Shown here: piece after piece, positions 16,583-25,318 of the stretch
Layout: each line of letters opens with the position of its first letter
How positions within the stretch are numbered: position 1 is the stretch's first letter
DNA from: Rugamonas apoptosis
Lineage (GTDB): Bacteria > Pseudomonadota > Gammaproteobacteria > Burkholderiales > Burkholderiaceae_D
Direction: 5' to 3'
NCBI RefSeq assembly: GCF_014042355.1
Contig: NZ_JACEZU010000008.1
Span: 1-64,000, forward strand
DNA: 64,000 nt
The notes under the pieces: generated by a model
Database searches by the model: none
What the model was told of the DNA's origin: nothing
Seen by the model: only the letters and a program-made list of their open reading frames with translations
Program-made: the position numbers and the translations under genes

Positions 16583-19305
16583 CACTGTGCGGCTTCCGCC
16601 TCGTCGATCAGCCCGCACAGCTGCCGATACTGGTATTGTTGCAGCATCCGTTCCACGGCCTCCACCAGCGGACCGTGCCCGGCCCGGTACGGCGCCAGCA
16701 AGTACAGCACCATGGGCTGGTTCAGCTCGCGCAGCGCACCACGCAGGGCGGCCCGCACCGTCGCCGGCAGATGCGCCAGCTGGGCCGCCGTGGCCAGCGG
16801 CGGCGGCGGCGCCGGTTCCGACTCCGATGTTCGCGGGCGGCGCTCGAACACCACGCCCAGTTGCCGCTCCAGCATCTGGAACAAGGCTTCATTTTCGACG
16901 GGCTTGCGCAGGAAACCGTCGGCGCCCGCCGCCAGCGCTTCCCGCCGTTCCTCCTCGAACGCGGAAGCCGTCAGCACCACCACCGGCGGCTGCGCGTGGG
17001 CGCCGCCGGCGCCGGCACGCAAGCGGCGCGTCACTTCCAGGCCGTCGACGCCGGGCATGCGCCAGTCCACCAGCATCAGGTCCACGGCCTCGCGCGCCAG
17101 CACGCGCAGTGCCGCCGCGCCACCATCGGCCTCCAGCACCACGAAACCGAGCGGCGCCAGCACCCCGACCAGCAACTGGCGGCCGTCCGCATTATCGTCC
17201 ACCACCAGGATGCGCTTGCCCCGCTGCGCCGGCGCCAGCCCGCTCACGTCCATGGCCGGCGGCGGCTCCAGCCGGCTGGCCTCCTCCGCCCCGGCCGGGA
17301 TGGTGAAGCTGAACACGGAACCGTGGCCGGGCGCCGACTCGACCATCAGCGTGCCACCCATCAAATGCACGAACTCCCGTGAGATGGCCAATCCCAGCCC
17401 CGTGCCCTCCTTGGCTGCGCCATCGTCGGTCTGGTAGAACGGCTCGAAGATGCGGGCCTGGTCGGCGCTGGCGATGCCGATGCCGCTATCGCGCACGGCG
17501 AACGCCAGCAGGTGGCCATCCTCGCTGCCCACGCCAGGCGGCAGGCCGCGCAGTTCCAGCACCACTTCGCCCCGTTCGGTGAATTTGACGGCGTTCGACA
17601 TCAGGTTGAGCAGCACCTGGCGCAGCTTGGCGCCATCGAGCCGCACGGCCGCCGGCACGTCGTGGCAGCGCAGCGTAAGCGCCACCCCGGCCTGTCCGGC
17701 GCGAGCCCGCACCATGTCGAGCACCTCGCGCGCCAGCTCGCCCAGGTCGACCGCCTCGCTCTGCAGCATGGCGCGCCCGGCTTCGATCTTGGACAGTTCC
17801 AGGATGTCGTTGATCAGGCGCAGCAACTGCTGGCCGGCGCGGTGGATGATGGCCAGGTTGCGCTTCTCGTCGGGCGCCATGGCGGCCGATTCGCCCATCA
17901 TGCGCGAAAAGCCGATCACGGCGTTGAGCGGGGTGCGCAGCTCGTGGCTCATATTGGCCAGGAACACGTTCTTGGCCCGGTTGGCCGCCTCCGCGTCGCC
18001 CAGCGCCACCGACAGCGCGGCCGTACGCTGACGCACCTGCTCTTCCAGCTGGCCACGGTGGCGCAACAGCTCCCGTTCGGCGCGCAGCAGGCGGCCGCGC
18101 TGGCGCCACAAGGCGGCCAGCAGCAGCGACAGCAGGGCGATCACGGCGACGGCGGCCAGCACGGCGTCGCGGTGCTGGCGCCACAGGCCCGGTGGTTGGT
18201 GCAGGAACACGGTGTTGGGCGGCAAAAGCGCCGGATCCGCCCGCCAGCGCCGCAACTGCTCCCAATCGTAGACGCTGACGCTGGCCGCCGGCCGCGCCAT
18301 CTGGGCCTCGGCCTGCGGCAGTTCGCGGCGCAGCAGCATCAGGGCCGTCGCCGCCAGACGATGCGCCTCGTGTTCCACTTGCAGCACCACGCCGCCCACC
18401 GTGCCGGGCACCAGCGCCGTGTCGTACAGGCTGAACGCGGGGGCGTTGGCACGCCGCGCCACCTCGCGCGCCACCCGCAACGGCGTGGCCGGCGCGCCAT
18501 TCACATCCATGTTGTAGGAACCGTTGATGACGATGGTGTGGGGTGGCAACCGTGCCACGCGCTGGTACACCTGCTCCAGCGTCAGCGCGTCCGTGTACTC
18601 CACCGCCACCGCGCCGGCCCAGCGTGGCAGGGAAGCTTCAATCAGGCGCTTGAAGGCCTGGTCGGCGGCCGAGGTGCCGACGGTGAACAGCACATGTTCG
18701 GTTCCGGGAAACAGCGCCAGCGCTTGCGCCAGCGTGCCGCCGATGTCGGCCATGGCGCCTTGGTGGTAGATACGCCGGCCCGCGCCATGCGACGCCGGCG
18801 GCGGCTCCGTGTCGATCGCCAGCACGGGCGCGCCAGGCACGATGCCGGCCAGTTCGGCCAGCGTGAAATCGAGGGCCGGCTGCTGCACCGCCACTACCAG
18901 GTCGACCGGCTCGGCCGCCAATTGGTCGCGCCACAGGGCTTGCTGACGGCGCCGCAAGTCCGGCGCCTGACGCCGGTTCAGGTTGAGGAATTCGATCCGT
19001 ACATGTTCGCCATCAAGGCCGCCGGCGACGATGGCGTCAGCGAAGGCGCGGGTGAACTGATCCACGCCGGAACGGCCAAAACTGTAGGGCGCCAGATACA
19101 GCACCCGCTTGCCGGCCAGGCTGGCGGCGGGCGCGGCGACAGTGGCGCCTGTGGCAGTGGCAGTGGCAGTGACAGTGGCGGTGGCGCTTGCGGTGGCGTT
19201 TGCGCTGGCACTGACTATGACAGGCGCCACGGCCAGGCTGGCGGTGGCCAGCACCGCCAGCGCGGCCCTCAGCCACGCGCGCCATCGCACTTCCCGCACG
19301 GTCAT
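16582..19305 (-). CDS. Membrane hybrid histidine kinase with ABC substrate-binding-type sensor domain
   Basis: A 907-residue hybrid kinase. An N-terminal signal/anchor is followed by an Ala/Thr repeat tract (about 32-55). The periplasmic sensor domain (about 60-380) resembles ABC_sub_bind/TrpX proteins (KRVLYLAPYSFGRSGVDQF, PVDLVVAVQQPALDF). A membrane helix (AVLAAVAVIALLSLLLAAL) and coiled coil lead to HisKA with His454 (NMSHELRTPLNAVIGFS), HATPase (NLMSNAVKF, RDSGIGI, GTGLGLAIS), a receiver with Asp747 (LMLVDWRMPG) and a C-terminal helical region, perhaps Hpt-like but lacking a clear HxxKG. The start follows the receiver gene by one base. The ligand is unknown, probably a small organic solute. 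Confidence 0.9.
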   Translation of the reverse strand: MTVREVRWRAWLRAALAVLATASLAVAPVIVSASANATASATATVTATATATGATVAAPAASLAGKRVLYLAPYSFGRSGVDQFTRAFADAIVAGGLDGEHVRIEFLNLNRRQAPDLRRRQQALWRDQLAAEPVDLVVAVQQPALDFTLAELAGIVPGAPVLAIDTEPPPASHGAGRRIYHQGAMADIGGTLAQALALFPGTEHVLFTVGTSAADQAFKRLIEASLPRWAGAVAVEYTDALTLEQVYQRVARLPPHTIVINGSYNMDVNGAPATPLRVAREVARRANAPAFSLYDTALVPGTVGGVVLQVEHEAHRLAATALMLLRRELPQAEAQMARPAASVSVYDWEQLRRWRADPALLPPNTVFLHQPPGLWRQHRDAVLAAVAVIALLSLLLAALWRQRGRLLRAERELLRHRGQLEEQVRQRTAALSVALGDAEAANRAKNVFLANMSHELRTPLNAVIGFSRMMGESAAMAPDEKRNLAIIHRAGQQLLRLINDILELSKIEAGRAMLQSEAVDLGELAREVLDMVRARAGQAGVALTLRCHDVPAAVRLDGAKLRQVLLNLMSNAVKFTERGEVVLELRGLPPGVGSEDGHLLAFAVRDSGIGIASADQARIFEPFYQTDDGAAKEGTGLGLAISREFVHLMGGTLMVESAPGHGSVFSFTIPAGAEEASRLEPPPAMDVSGLAPAQRGKRILVVDDNADGRQLLVGVLAPLGFVVLEADGGAAALRVLAREAVDLMLVDWRMPGVDGLEVTRRLRAGAGGAHAQPPVVVLTASAFEEERREALAAGADGFLRKPVENEALFQMLERQLGVVFERRPRTSESEPAPPPPLATAAQLAHLPATVRAALRGALRELNQPMVLYLLAPYRAGHGPLVEAVERMLQQYQYRQLCGLIDEAEAAQ
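19151..19210 (-). repeat. Hexamer tandem repeat in the hybrid kinase N-terminus
   Basis: Ten consecutive imperfect hexamers of the type GTGGCA/GTGGCG (plus strand) encode an Ala-Thr dipeptide tract just after the kinase's first hydrophobic segment. It is in frame, so length changes would alter only the linker. Confidence 0.7.
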
Positions 19306-19306
19306 G

Positions 19307-19699
19307 TCATGGCCCCGGCGGCCGCTGGTACAGGCGATCCACCGTCTGTAAGGCCCCCAGCAGGTCGCTGGAAGTGAACGGTTTGCGCAGGTAGGCCAGG
19401 CAGCCGAGGGCCTGCGCCCGCTCCTGGCTGGCCGCGTCGATCTGGCTGGTGATGAAGATGATGGGCGGCGCCACACCTTGCGCCACCAGGCGTTGCTGCA
19501 GTTCGATGCCGGAGATGCCGCCAAGGTCGATATCGAGGATCAGGCAAGCGACGGCATCGACCTGGTTCCGGTCCAGGTACTGCTCGGCCGAGGCGTACAG
19601 GCGCGAGCCATAACCGCTGGCCCGCAGCAAGCGCTCCAGCGCCTTCAGCAGCGCCGCGTCGTTTTCAACGATCGCCACCACCGTCTGTGCGCCCGTCAT
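19307..19699 (-). CDS. Stand-alone receiver-domain response regulator
   Basis: A 130-residue CheY-like protein made of a receiver only. The start MTGAQTVVAIVEND follows a GGAAGGCGGA ribosome region. Asp56 in ACLILDIDLGG is the phospho-acceptor, and Lys in YLRKPFTSSDL and Thr in IIFITSQ complete the switch. No output domain is attached. It is coupled (one base) to the downstream hybrid kinase, suggesting a shuttle or modulator in the same relay. The FixJ-like flavour (LQQRL, QALGCLAYLRKPF) matches the LuxR-type regulator upstream, so it may be a receiver-only paralogue. Confidence 0.9.
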   Translation of the reverse strand: MTGAQTVVAIVENDAALLKALERLLRASGYGSRLYASAEQYLDRNQVDAVACLILDIDLGGISGIELQQRLVAQGVAPPIIFITSQIDAASQERAQALGCLAYLRKPFTSSDLLGALQTVDRLYQRPPGP

Positions 19700-19789
19700 G
19701 TCCGCCTTCCCTGTACACCCCTCATACTCCACACTGTAGAGGAAAGCGCGGGCGCCGTATCTTGTCCTTTGGTGCCATAGGCCATGGCT

Positions 19790-20407
19790 TCAGCCCTTGA
19801 GCGCACCCAGCTTGATACCCATGGTGACCAGGTCGGCCACGGAATCGGCACCCAGTTTTTCCATCACAGCCTGGCGCTGGGCCTTGACCGTGCGTTCGCT
19901 GTTGCCCAGCGCGTAGGCGATCTGCTTGTTCATCAAGCCCTGAATCACCAGCGCGAACACTTCCTGCTCGCGCGCCGTCAGGCTGGCGTGGCGCTGGCGC
20001 AGGCCGGACAGCTCGGCTTGCGCGGCGGCGGCCACCGCCCAGCGCCGCAAGGACCGTTCGATCACATCCAGCAAGGCCTCGCGGGCGATGGGCTTGAGCA
20101 GGTAATCCTCAGCCCCGGCCTTGATGACGCGCACGCTGGTGGCCACGTCGGCCCTGCCGGTCAGGAACACGATGGGCAGGATGCAGCCGCGGACGGCCAG
20201 GTGCTCCTGCAGTTGCACCCCCGTCAAACCGGGCATGTGGACGTCAAGCAGGATGCAGCCCGCCCCGTCGCCAGGGTCGGCCTCCAGGAAGGCGCTGGCC
20301 GACTCATAGCCGCACACCCGGTAGCCCGACGCGGCCAGCAGCCGCCCCAGCGCCGTCCGCAACGAGACGTCGTCGTCGATCACATGGATCACCGGCGAAG
20401 GCGTCAT
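19790..20407 (-). CDS. FixJ/LuxR-family response regulator
   Basis: A 205-residue regulator with a receiver (Asp55 in GCILLDVHMPG, Lys in DYLLKPIA) and a C-terminal LuxR HTH (LTAREQEVFALVIQGLMNKQ then IAYALGNSERTVKAQRQAVMEKLGA). It overlaps the receiver-kinase gene by four bases (ATGA), so both are made together. By analogy with FixJ/StyR/TodT systems it is probably the DNA-binding output of the kinase pair. The gene it controls is not evident; the downstream receiver/hybrid kinase unit begins 91 bases later and may be one target. Confidence 0.92.
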   Translation of the reverse strand: MTPSPVIHVIDDDVSLRTALGRLLAASGYRVCGYESASAFLEADPGDGAGCILLDVHMPGLTGVQLQEHLAVRGCILPIVFLTGRADVATSVRVIKAGAEDYLLKPIAREALLDVIERSLRRWAVAAAAQAELSGLRQRHASLTAREQEVFALVIQGLMNKQIAYALGNSERTVKAQRQAVMEKLGADSVADLVTMGIKLGALKG

Positions 20408-21684
20408 GGCGCGCCCTCCGCCGCCAACACTTCCAGCGGCAGCTGAAAGCCCACCACGGCGCCGCCGTCGGCACAGTTGTCGGCCCAGATCCGGCCACCA
20501 TGCTCGCGCACGATGGCCGCCGCGATCGACAGGCCCAGGCCCATGCCGGCGGGCTTGGTGGTGAAGAACGATTCGAACACCCGCCCAAGCTCGCACTGGA
20601 AGCCGCTGCCATGGTCGCGCACCAGCACCTGCGCCGCGCCGTCCACCGCCCCGGCTGAGATCACCATGCGGCGCGCGCCGGCCGGCCTTTCAGCCATGGC
20701 GTCCATGCCGTTCAGGATCAGGTTGATCATCACCTGCTGCAACTGGATGCGGTCGGCCGCCACCGTCAGCGTGGGCACGTCCAGCGCCAGCGTCAGCGCG
20801 CACTGGCGCACCCTGGCCTCGCTGGCCAGCAGCAAGGCCGCCACCCGCACCACCTCGTTCAGATCGAGGCTGGCGGTGACGGCTTCCGACTTCTTGAGCA
20901 AGGCACGCATGCTTTGTATCAGTTCGCTGGCGCGCAAGTCATCGCGCCGGATATCGGCCAGGATCTCGGCCACCTCGGGCAGCGCGGGCCGCTCCATCTT
21001 CAAAAACAGTTCCGCCGCCTCGGCGTTGCTCATGATGGCCGCCAGCGGCTGATTGAGTTCGTGCACCAGCGCCGCGCAATAGACGGTGGCGCTGGCGTTG
21101 CGGTTCATGTGGGCGATCTCCGACAGGCGCAGGCGCGACTCGCGTTCGGCCAGGTCGCGCAACTGGCGCTCGCTGAGCAGTGACAGCCGGGCCTGGGCCA
21201 GTTCGGCCGCCTTGGCCTCGACCAGTTGTTCCAGGTGCTCGTTCTGGTAGGCCAGGCGCTGGCGCAGGCGGGCGATCTCCAGGTGGGCCTGCACGCGCGC
21301 GTGCACTTCCTCGAACTGGTAAGGCTTGGAGATGAAATCGACGCCACCCACGGCGAAGCCGCGCAGCTTGTCGTCCGTGTCGGTGAAAGCCGACAGGAAG
21401 ATCACGGGCACGTCGCGCAGGCGCGCGTCGTCCTTGAGCAGGCGGCACACTTCATAACCGTCCATGCCCGGCATGCGGATGTCGAGCAGGATCAGCTCCG
21501 GCGCCTGGCCCCGGGCCGACCACAGGGCCAGTTCGCCGTCCGGCGCCGGGCGCACGCGGTAGCCCGCTTCGCTCAGCAGGCCGGTCAGCAGCTGCAGCGA
21601 GGCCGGGGTGTCCTCCACCACCAGGATATCGCCCTTGGAGGACCGTTCCTGCGGAAGATACGCTGGTGTCACTGAATTCGCCAT
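20404..21684 (-). CDS. Soluble receiver-histidine kinase (REC-coiled coil-HisKA-HATPase)
   Basis: A 426-residue cytoplasmic kinase without membrane segments. The N-terminal receiver has Asp68 (LILLDIRMPG) and SKPYQFEEV. A coiled coil (about 130-190) joins it to a HisKA variant with His208 in AALVHELNQPLAAIMSN, the FixL/TodS-like kinase family, and an ATPase (NLILNGMDAM, RDHGSGF, GMGLGLSIA). A phosphorylated receiver ahead of the kinase suggests input from another kinase, perhaps the ABC-sensor hybrid kinase. The start at 21684 is tentative: no good ribosome site exists, and upstream in-frame starts reach 21846. Confidence 0.88.
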   Translation of the reverse strand: MANSVTPAYLPQERSSKGDILVVEDTPASLQLLTGLLSEAGYRVRPAPDGELALWSARGQAPELILLDIRMPGMDGYEVCRLLKDDARLRDVPVIFLSAFTDTDDKLRGFAVGGVDFISKPYQFEEVHARVQAHLEIARLRQRLAYQNEHLEQLVEAKAAELAQARLSLLSERQLRDLAERESRLRLSEIAHMNRNASATVYCAALVHELNQPLAAIMSNAEAAELFLKMERPALPEVAEILADIRRDDLRASELIQSMRALLKKSEAVTASLDLNEVVRVAALLLASEARVRQCALTLALDVPTLTVAADRIQLQQVMINLILNGMDAMAERPAGARRMVISAGAVDGAAQVLVRDHGSGFQCELGRVFESFFTTKPAGMGLGLSIAAAIVREHGGRIWADNCADGGAVVGFQLPLEVLAAEGAP

Positions 21685-21953
21685 ACCATGCCGGCCGCCT
21701 CGTCTGTCCCAATGGCTCCATGATAGCGTCAATAGTTTGTCGCGGCGAAAAAAAAGCGCGGGCACCATCACGTTCCCGTCAGCGGCGGCGCGGGCCCGGC
21801 GCCAACTTGCGTTTCCGTCACCATTGCGTTCGTCCCCAACCTGCACCTAAGTACAAGAGACAGCCTGCGTCCGGCCACCTATAGTGTGCGCATCCGCGCG
21901 GCTCTGGCCGCCGGCGGCAGTGCCCCCCCATATTCAACGCGGAGTTCCATCGC

Positions 21954-22478
21954 ATGCAGCGTGCGCAGCAAGTCACCGACATTTTCCTCCTGCCCGGCCA
22001 ATATTTCGTCGGCGGCGAGGGACATCGGGTCCGTACCGTGCTCGGTTCCTGCGTCTCGATCACGCTGTGGCACGCGCCACGGCGCATCGGCGCCATGTCG
22101 CATTTCGTGCTGCCGGCGTCCGAACGCGCGGCCGGTGGCCAGCCCAATCCCCATTACGGCGCCGACGCGCTGGAACTGATGCTGCGCGACCTGGCCGCAT
22201 TGGGCGTGGCGCCGTCGGAATGCCAGGCCAAGGTGTTCGGCGGCGCCAGCATGTTTGCCCATCGCCTGCGGGGAAACAGCCAGGACATCGGCCGCCGTAA
22301 CGGCGCGCAAGCGCTACGGCTGCTGCGCGAGCGGGGCATCGTGATCGCCTCCGAAAGCCTGTACGGCAGCGGCCACCGGCGCATCGTGTTCAGCATGGCC
22401 AGCGGCGACGTCTGGAGCCACCAGGTGGCGCCGGGCGACGCTTGCGCCACAGCCTGGCAGCGCCGCCCGCCCCGCTGA
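21954..22478 (+). CDS. cheD: Chemoreceptor glutamine deamidase CheD
   Basis: A 174-residue CheD. These enzymes deamidate Gln residues on chemoreceptors and in some species bind CheC or act in adaptation. The catalytic Cys33 is in VRTVLGSCVSITLWH, with His50 in IGAMSHFVLP. The FGGASMF motif and GRRNGAQALRLLRERGI are typical. GGAG lies nine bases before the ATG. No cheA, cheW, cheR or cheB is nearby, so it is an orphan copy; the chemoreceptor gene at 37502-39121 is a possible substrate but unlinked. Its stop is 40 bases from the end of the convergent GGDEF-EAL gene. Confidence 0.93.
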   Translation: MQRAQQVTDIFLLPGQYFVGGEGHRVRTVLGSCVSITLWHAPRRIGAMSHFVLPASERAAGGQPNPHYGADALELMLRDLAALGVAPSECQAKVFGGASMFAHRLRGNSQDIGRRNGAQALRLLRERGIVIASESLYGSGHRRIVFSMASGDVWSHQVAPGDACATAWQRRPPR

Positions 22479-22518
22479 CCGCCATCACCGCCTTGCTGGC
22501 GGCGACCGACAGCGCGCT

Positions 22519-25074
22519 TTACCTGGCCAGGGAGGGCGGCCGCGACCGGGTGGCTTGCGACGTGTAGTGGACCGTGGGGCAGTGCGCCAGCCGCTGCTCG
22601 ACCTCGTGCGCCGGTTGCGCGCGCCCGAACAGCCAGCCCTGCACTTGCGGACAGCCGATGGTGCGCAGCATGGCCGCCTCGTCCTCCGTTTCCACCCCCT
22701 CCATCACCACCTTCATGTCGAGTGCGTCGGCCATGGCCAGGATGGCGCGCAGCACGGCCACGTCGCGCCGGCTGTGGCCCGCGCCGGCCAGCAGCGAACG
22801 GTCCACCTTGAGCGTGTCGAACGGCAGCGACTTGAGGTAGACGAAGGACGAATAGCCGACCCCGAAATCGTCGATCGCCAGCGAGATGCCGCGCCCGGCC
22901 AGCGCCTGCAGCACGCCTTCGCACTGTTCGCAACCGTCGATGGCCTGGCTCTCGATCAGTTCCAGTTGCAGGTATTCGGCCGGGAAGCCGGTCTCGGCCA
23001 GGATGGTGTCCACATCGTGCAGGAAGCCCTCCCAGCGCAACTGGCGCAGCGACAGGTTGACGGCCATGGAGCCGAACACATAGCCCGCGTCCAGCCAGGC
23101 CCGCCCTTGCCGGCATGCCTCGCGCAGCACGGCCTGGCCCAGCGGGACGATGAGCGCCGTCTCCTCGGCGATGGGAATGAAGCGCCCCGGCGCCAGCAGG
23201 CCCAGTGACGGATGCTGCCAGCGCACCAGCGCCTCCAGCCCCACCACGGCGCCGTCGGCCAGGTCCACCTTGGGCTGGTAGTGCAGCACCAGCTCATCGC
23301 GTTCCAGCGCCTGGCGCAGATCGCTCTCGATCTGCAGCTGCTCGTTGGTGTCGGTGTTCATCTGGCCGATGTAGAACTGGAAGTTGTTCTTGCCGGCGCC
23401 CTTGGCCTCGTACATGGCGCGGTCGGCATGCAGCACCAGCGTTTGCGCATCGCCGCCGTCGTCCGGATACATGCTCACGCCGATGCTGGGCGTGACATAG
23501 ATTTCCTCGCCGCTGATGTGGAACGGTGCGCCGATCGCGTCCAGCAGCTTTTGCGCGATGTGGGCCACCTGGCGCGCGTCGCCCACGTCCTCCAGCAGCA
23601 GCGTGAATTCGTCGCCGCCCAGGCGCGCCACCGTGTCGGCCTCGCGCACGCAGGCCCGCAGGCGCTCGCCCACCATCTTGAGCAGCTCGTCACCCACGCC
23701 ATGCCCCAGGCTGTCGTTGACCAGCTTGAAGCGGTCCAGGTCGAGGAACAGCACGCCGAGGCTGTGCTGGGCGCGCTGGGCGCAGCGCAGCGCGTGTTCC
23801 AGCCGCTCGCCGAACAGGGAACGGTTGGGCAAGCCCGTCAGCGCATCGTGGGTGGCCAGGTAATTCAGCCGTTCCTCGGCCATGCGGCGCTGGGTGATGT
23901 CGGCGAAGATGGCCGCGTAGTGCGTGCACACGCCGGCGTCGTCGCAGATGCTGGAGATGGTCAAGTGCTCCAGGTACAGTTCGCCGTCGCGCCGGCGGTT
24001 CCAGATCTCGCCCTGCCAGCAACCGGTGGCGGCGAGCTGGCCCCACATCTGCTGGTAGAACTCGGGCGTCTGGCGCTTGGAACTGAGCATGTTAGCGTTG
24101 CGGCCGATGGCTTCCTCGGCGCTGTAGCCGGTGAGCGTTTCGAAGGCCGGGTTGACGCGTTCGATGGTGCCGTCGGCGCGCGTCACCATCACCCCTTCCA
24201 GGGTCGATTCGAACACGCGGTCGGCCAGCCGCAGGTGGTAGCGCGACTCCCACAGCGCCTGGTCGCGCTCGCGCAGGGCGGCGCCCAGTTCGGACACGTA
24301 TTCGTCCTCGATGCTGCTGAGGATATCGTCAAAGCTGAGCAGGCCCACCAGCCGCTCGTCGTCGTCCAGCACGCCCAGGTGGCGGATCTTGTTCTGGGCC
24401 AGCATCTTGCGGGCCAGGTACAGGCTTTGCCCGGCCTGCACGCTGCGCAAGGGGCGGCTGGCATGGCCCCCCACCGTGCCCAGCGGGCCGCCGTGGTTGG
24501 CGATCAGGCGCACGATGTCGCGCTGGGTGAAGATGCCGTGGCCGCCGTCCGCGAAGGAAATGATGGCGGCATCGCGGCCGCAGCGGCGCATCTCGGCCAC
24601 GGCTTCGTCGAGCGCCATCTCCTCGGCCAGCACCAGCGGCGTCTGGCAGGGAATCGAACTGACGGCGCGCATGCGCAGGAAGAATTCCGCGCCCTGGTTG
24701 AGCACCACGTCGCTTTGGGACAGCATGCCCAGGCGCTGGCCGCGCTCATCGACCACCAGCAGGTGGCGGATGCCGTTGCGCTTGAACTGCACGGCCGCCT
24801 CGCCCACCAGCAGATCGCCGTGGATAGTCTGCACCGGCCCGCTCATGGCCGACGACACGGGCTGCATGGCCAACGCCGGGTTGGACAGGTCGAACGCCAG
24901 CACGTCGCTTTCGGTGAAGATGCCGACGGCGGACTCGCCGTCGAGCACCAGGATGGAGCTGCAACGGCGTGCCGCCATGAGTTTGGCCACGTCGAGCAGT
25001 GGGGTATCGGGCGCGCACGCCAGCAGGTCGCGGGTGACGAGCCGCTTGATGGGGAATTCACAACTAAGAAGCAT
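22519..25074 (-). CDS. Four-CBS, PAS, GGDEF and EAL protein (cyclic-di-GMP turnover)
   Basis: An 851-residue cytoplasmic signalling protein. Two tandem CBS pairs occupy about 1-260, a PAS domain about 283-400, GGDEF about 405-575 and EAL about 590-840. Both catalytic parts look intact: GGDEF at 486-490 preceded by the inhibitory-site RxxD (READ), EAL at 614-616, with LIESQAID, IDDFGVGYSS, KVDRSLL and EGVE. CBS pairs commonly bind adenine nucleotides, so the protein may link energy or nucleotide state to c-di-GMP. It could be bifunctional. It is divergent from the TPR glycosyltransferase gene across 244 bases without another gene. Confidence 0.93.
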   Translation of the reverse strand: MLLSCEFPIKRLVTRDLLACAPDTPLLDVAKLMAARRCSSILVLDGESAVGIFTESDVLAFDLSNPALAMQPVSSAMSGPVQTIHGDLLVGEAAVQFKRNGIRHLLVVDERGQRLGMLSQSDVVLNQGAEFFLRMRAVSSIPCQTPLVLAEEMALDEAVAEMRRCGRDAAIISFADGGHGIFTQRDIVRLIANHGGPLGTVGGHASRPLRSVQAGQSLYLARKMLAQNKIRHLGVLDDDERLVGLLSFDDILSSIEDEYVSELGAALRERDQALWESRYHLRLADRVFESTLEGVMVTRADGTIERVNPAFETLTGYSAEEAIGRNANMLSSKRQTPEFYQQMWGQLAATGCWQGEIWNRRRDGELYLEHLTISSICDDAGVCTHYAAIFADITQRRMAEERLNYLATHDALTGLPNRSLFGERLEHALRCAQRAQHSLGVLFLDLDRFKLVNDSLGHGVGDELLKMVGERLRACVREADTVARLGGDEFTLLLEDVGDARQVAHIAQKLLDAIGAPFHISGEEIYVTPSIGVSMYPDDGGDAQTLVLHADRAMYEAKGAGKNNFQFYIGQMNTDTNEQLQIESDLRQALERDELVLHYQPKVDLADGAVVGLEALVRWQHPSLGLLAPGRFIPIAEETALIVPLGQAVLREACRQGRAWLDAGYVFGSMAVNLSLRQLRWEGFLHDVDTILAETGFPAEYLQLELIESQAIDGCEQCEGVLQALAGRGISLAIDDFGVGYSSFVYLKSLPFDTLKVDRSLLAGAGHSRRDVAVLRAILAMADALDMKVVMEGVETEDEAAMLRTIGCPQVQGWLFGRAQPAHEVEQRLAHCPTVHYTSQATRSRPPSLAR

Positions 25075-25318
25075 GGCCTTGCACCTTGTGGGCGCCCAGA
25101 GAGTTTCCCGCGAGTATGATTTATGCCGGAAGAAAAATCCATGCGCTAGATCAAGTCTGTAGCTCCACGGAAACAGTCACTCGCGCAAGGCGCACCAGGA
25201 CACTAGAGCGTGGCCTCTAAGCGGCCGGGCGGGCGCGCGCCCGGTGCGTGGATGCCTTACAATCGCCTTCCAAGCGCATGCATTATTGGCAAGGTTTACA
25301 ACCAGGGAGCGTACGACG

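Noticed and set aside
21954..25074. A complete chemotaxis operon around cheD
   Set aside because: No CheA, CheW, CheY, CheB or CheR signature is present nearby; the stand-alone receiver at 19307 is FixJ-like and linked to a hybrid kinase.
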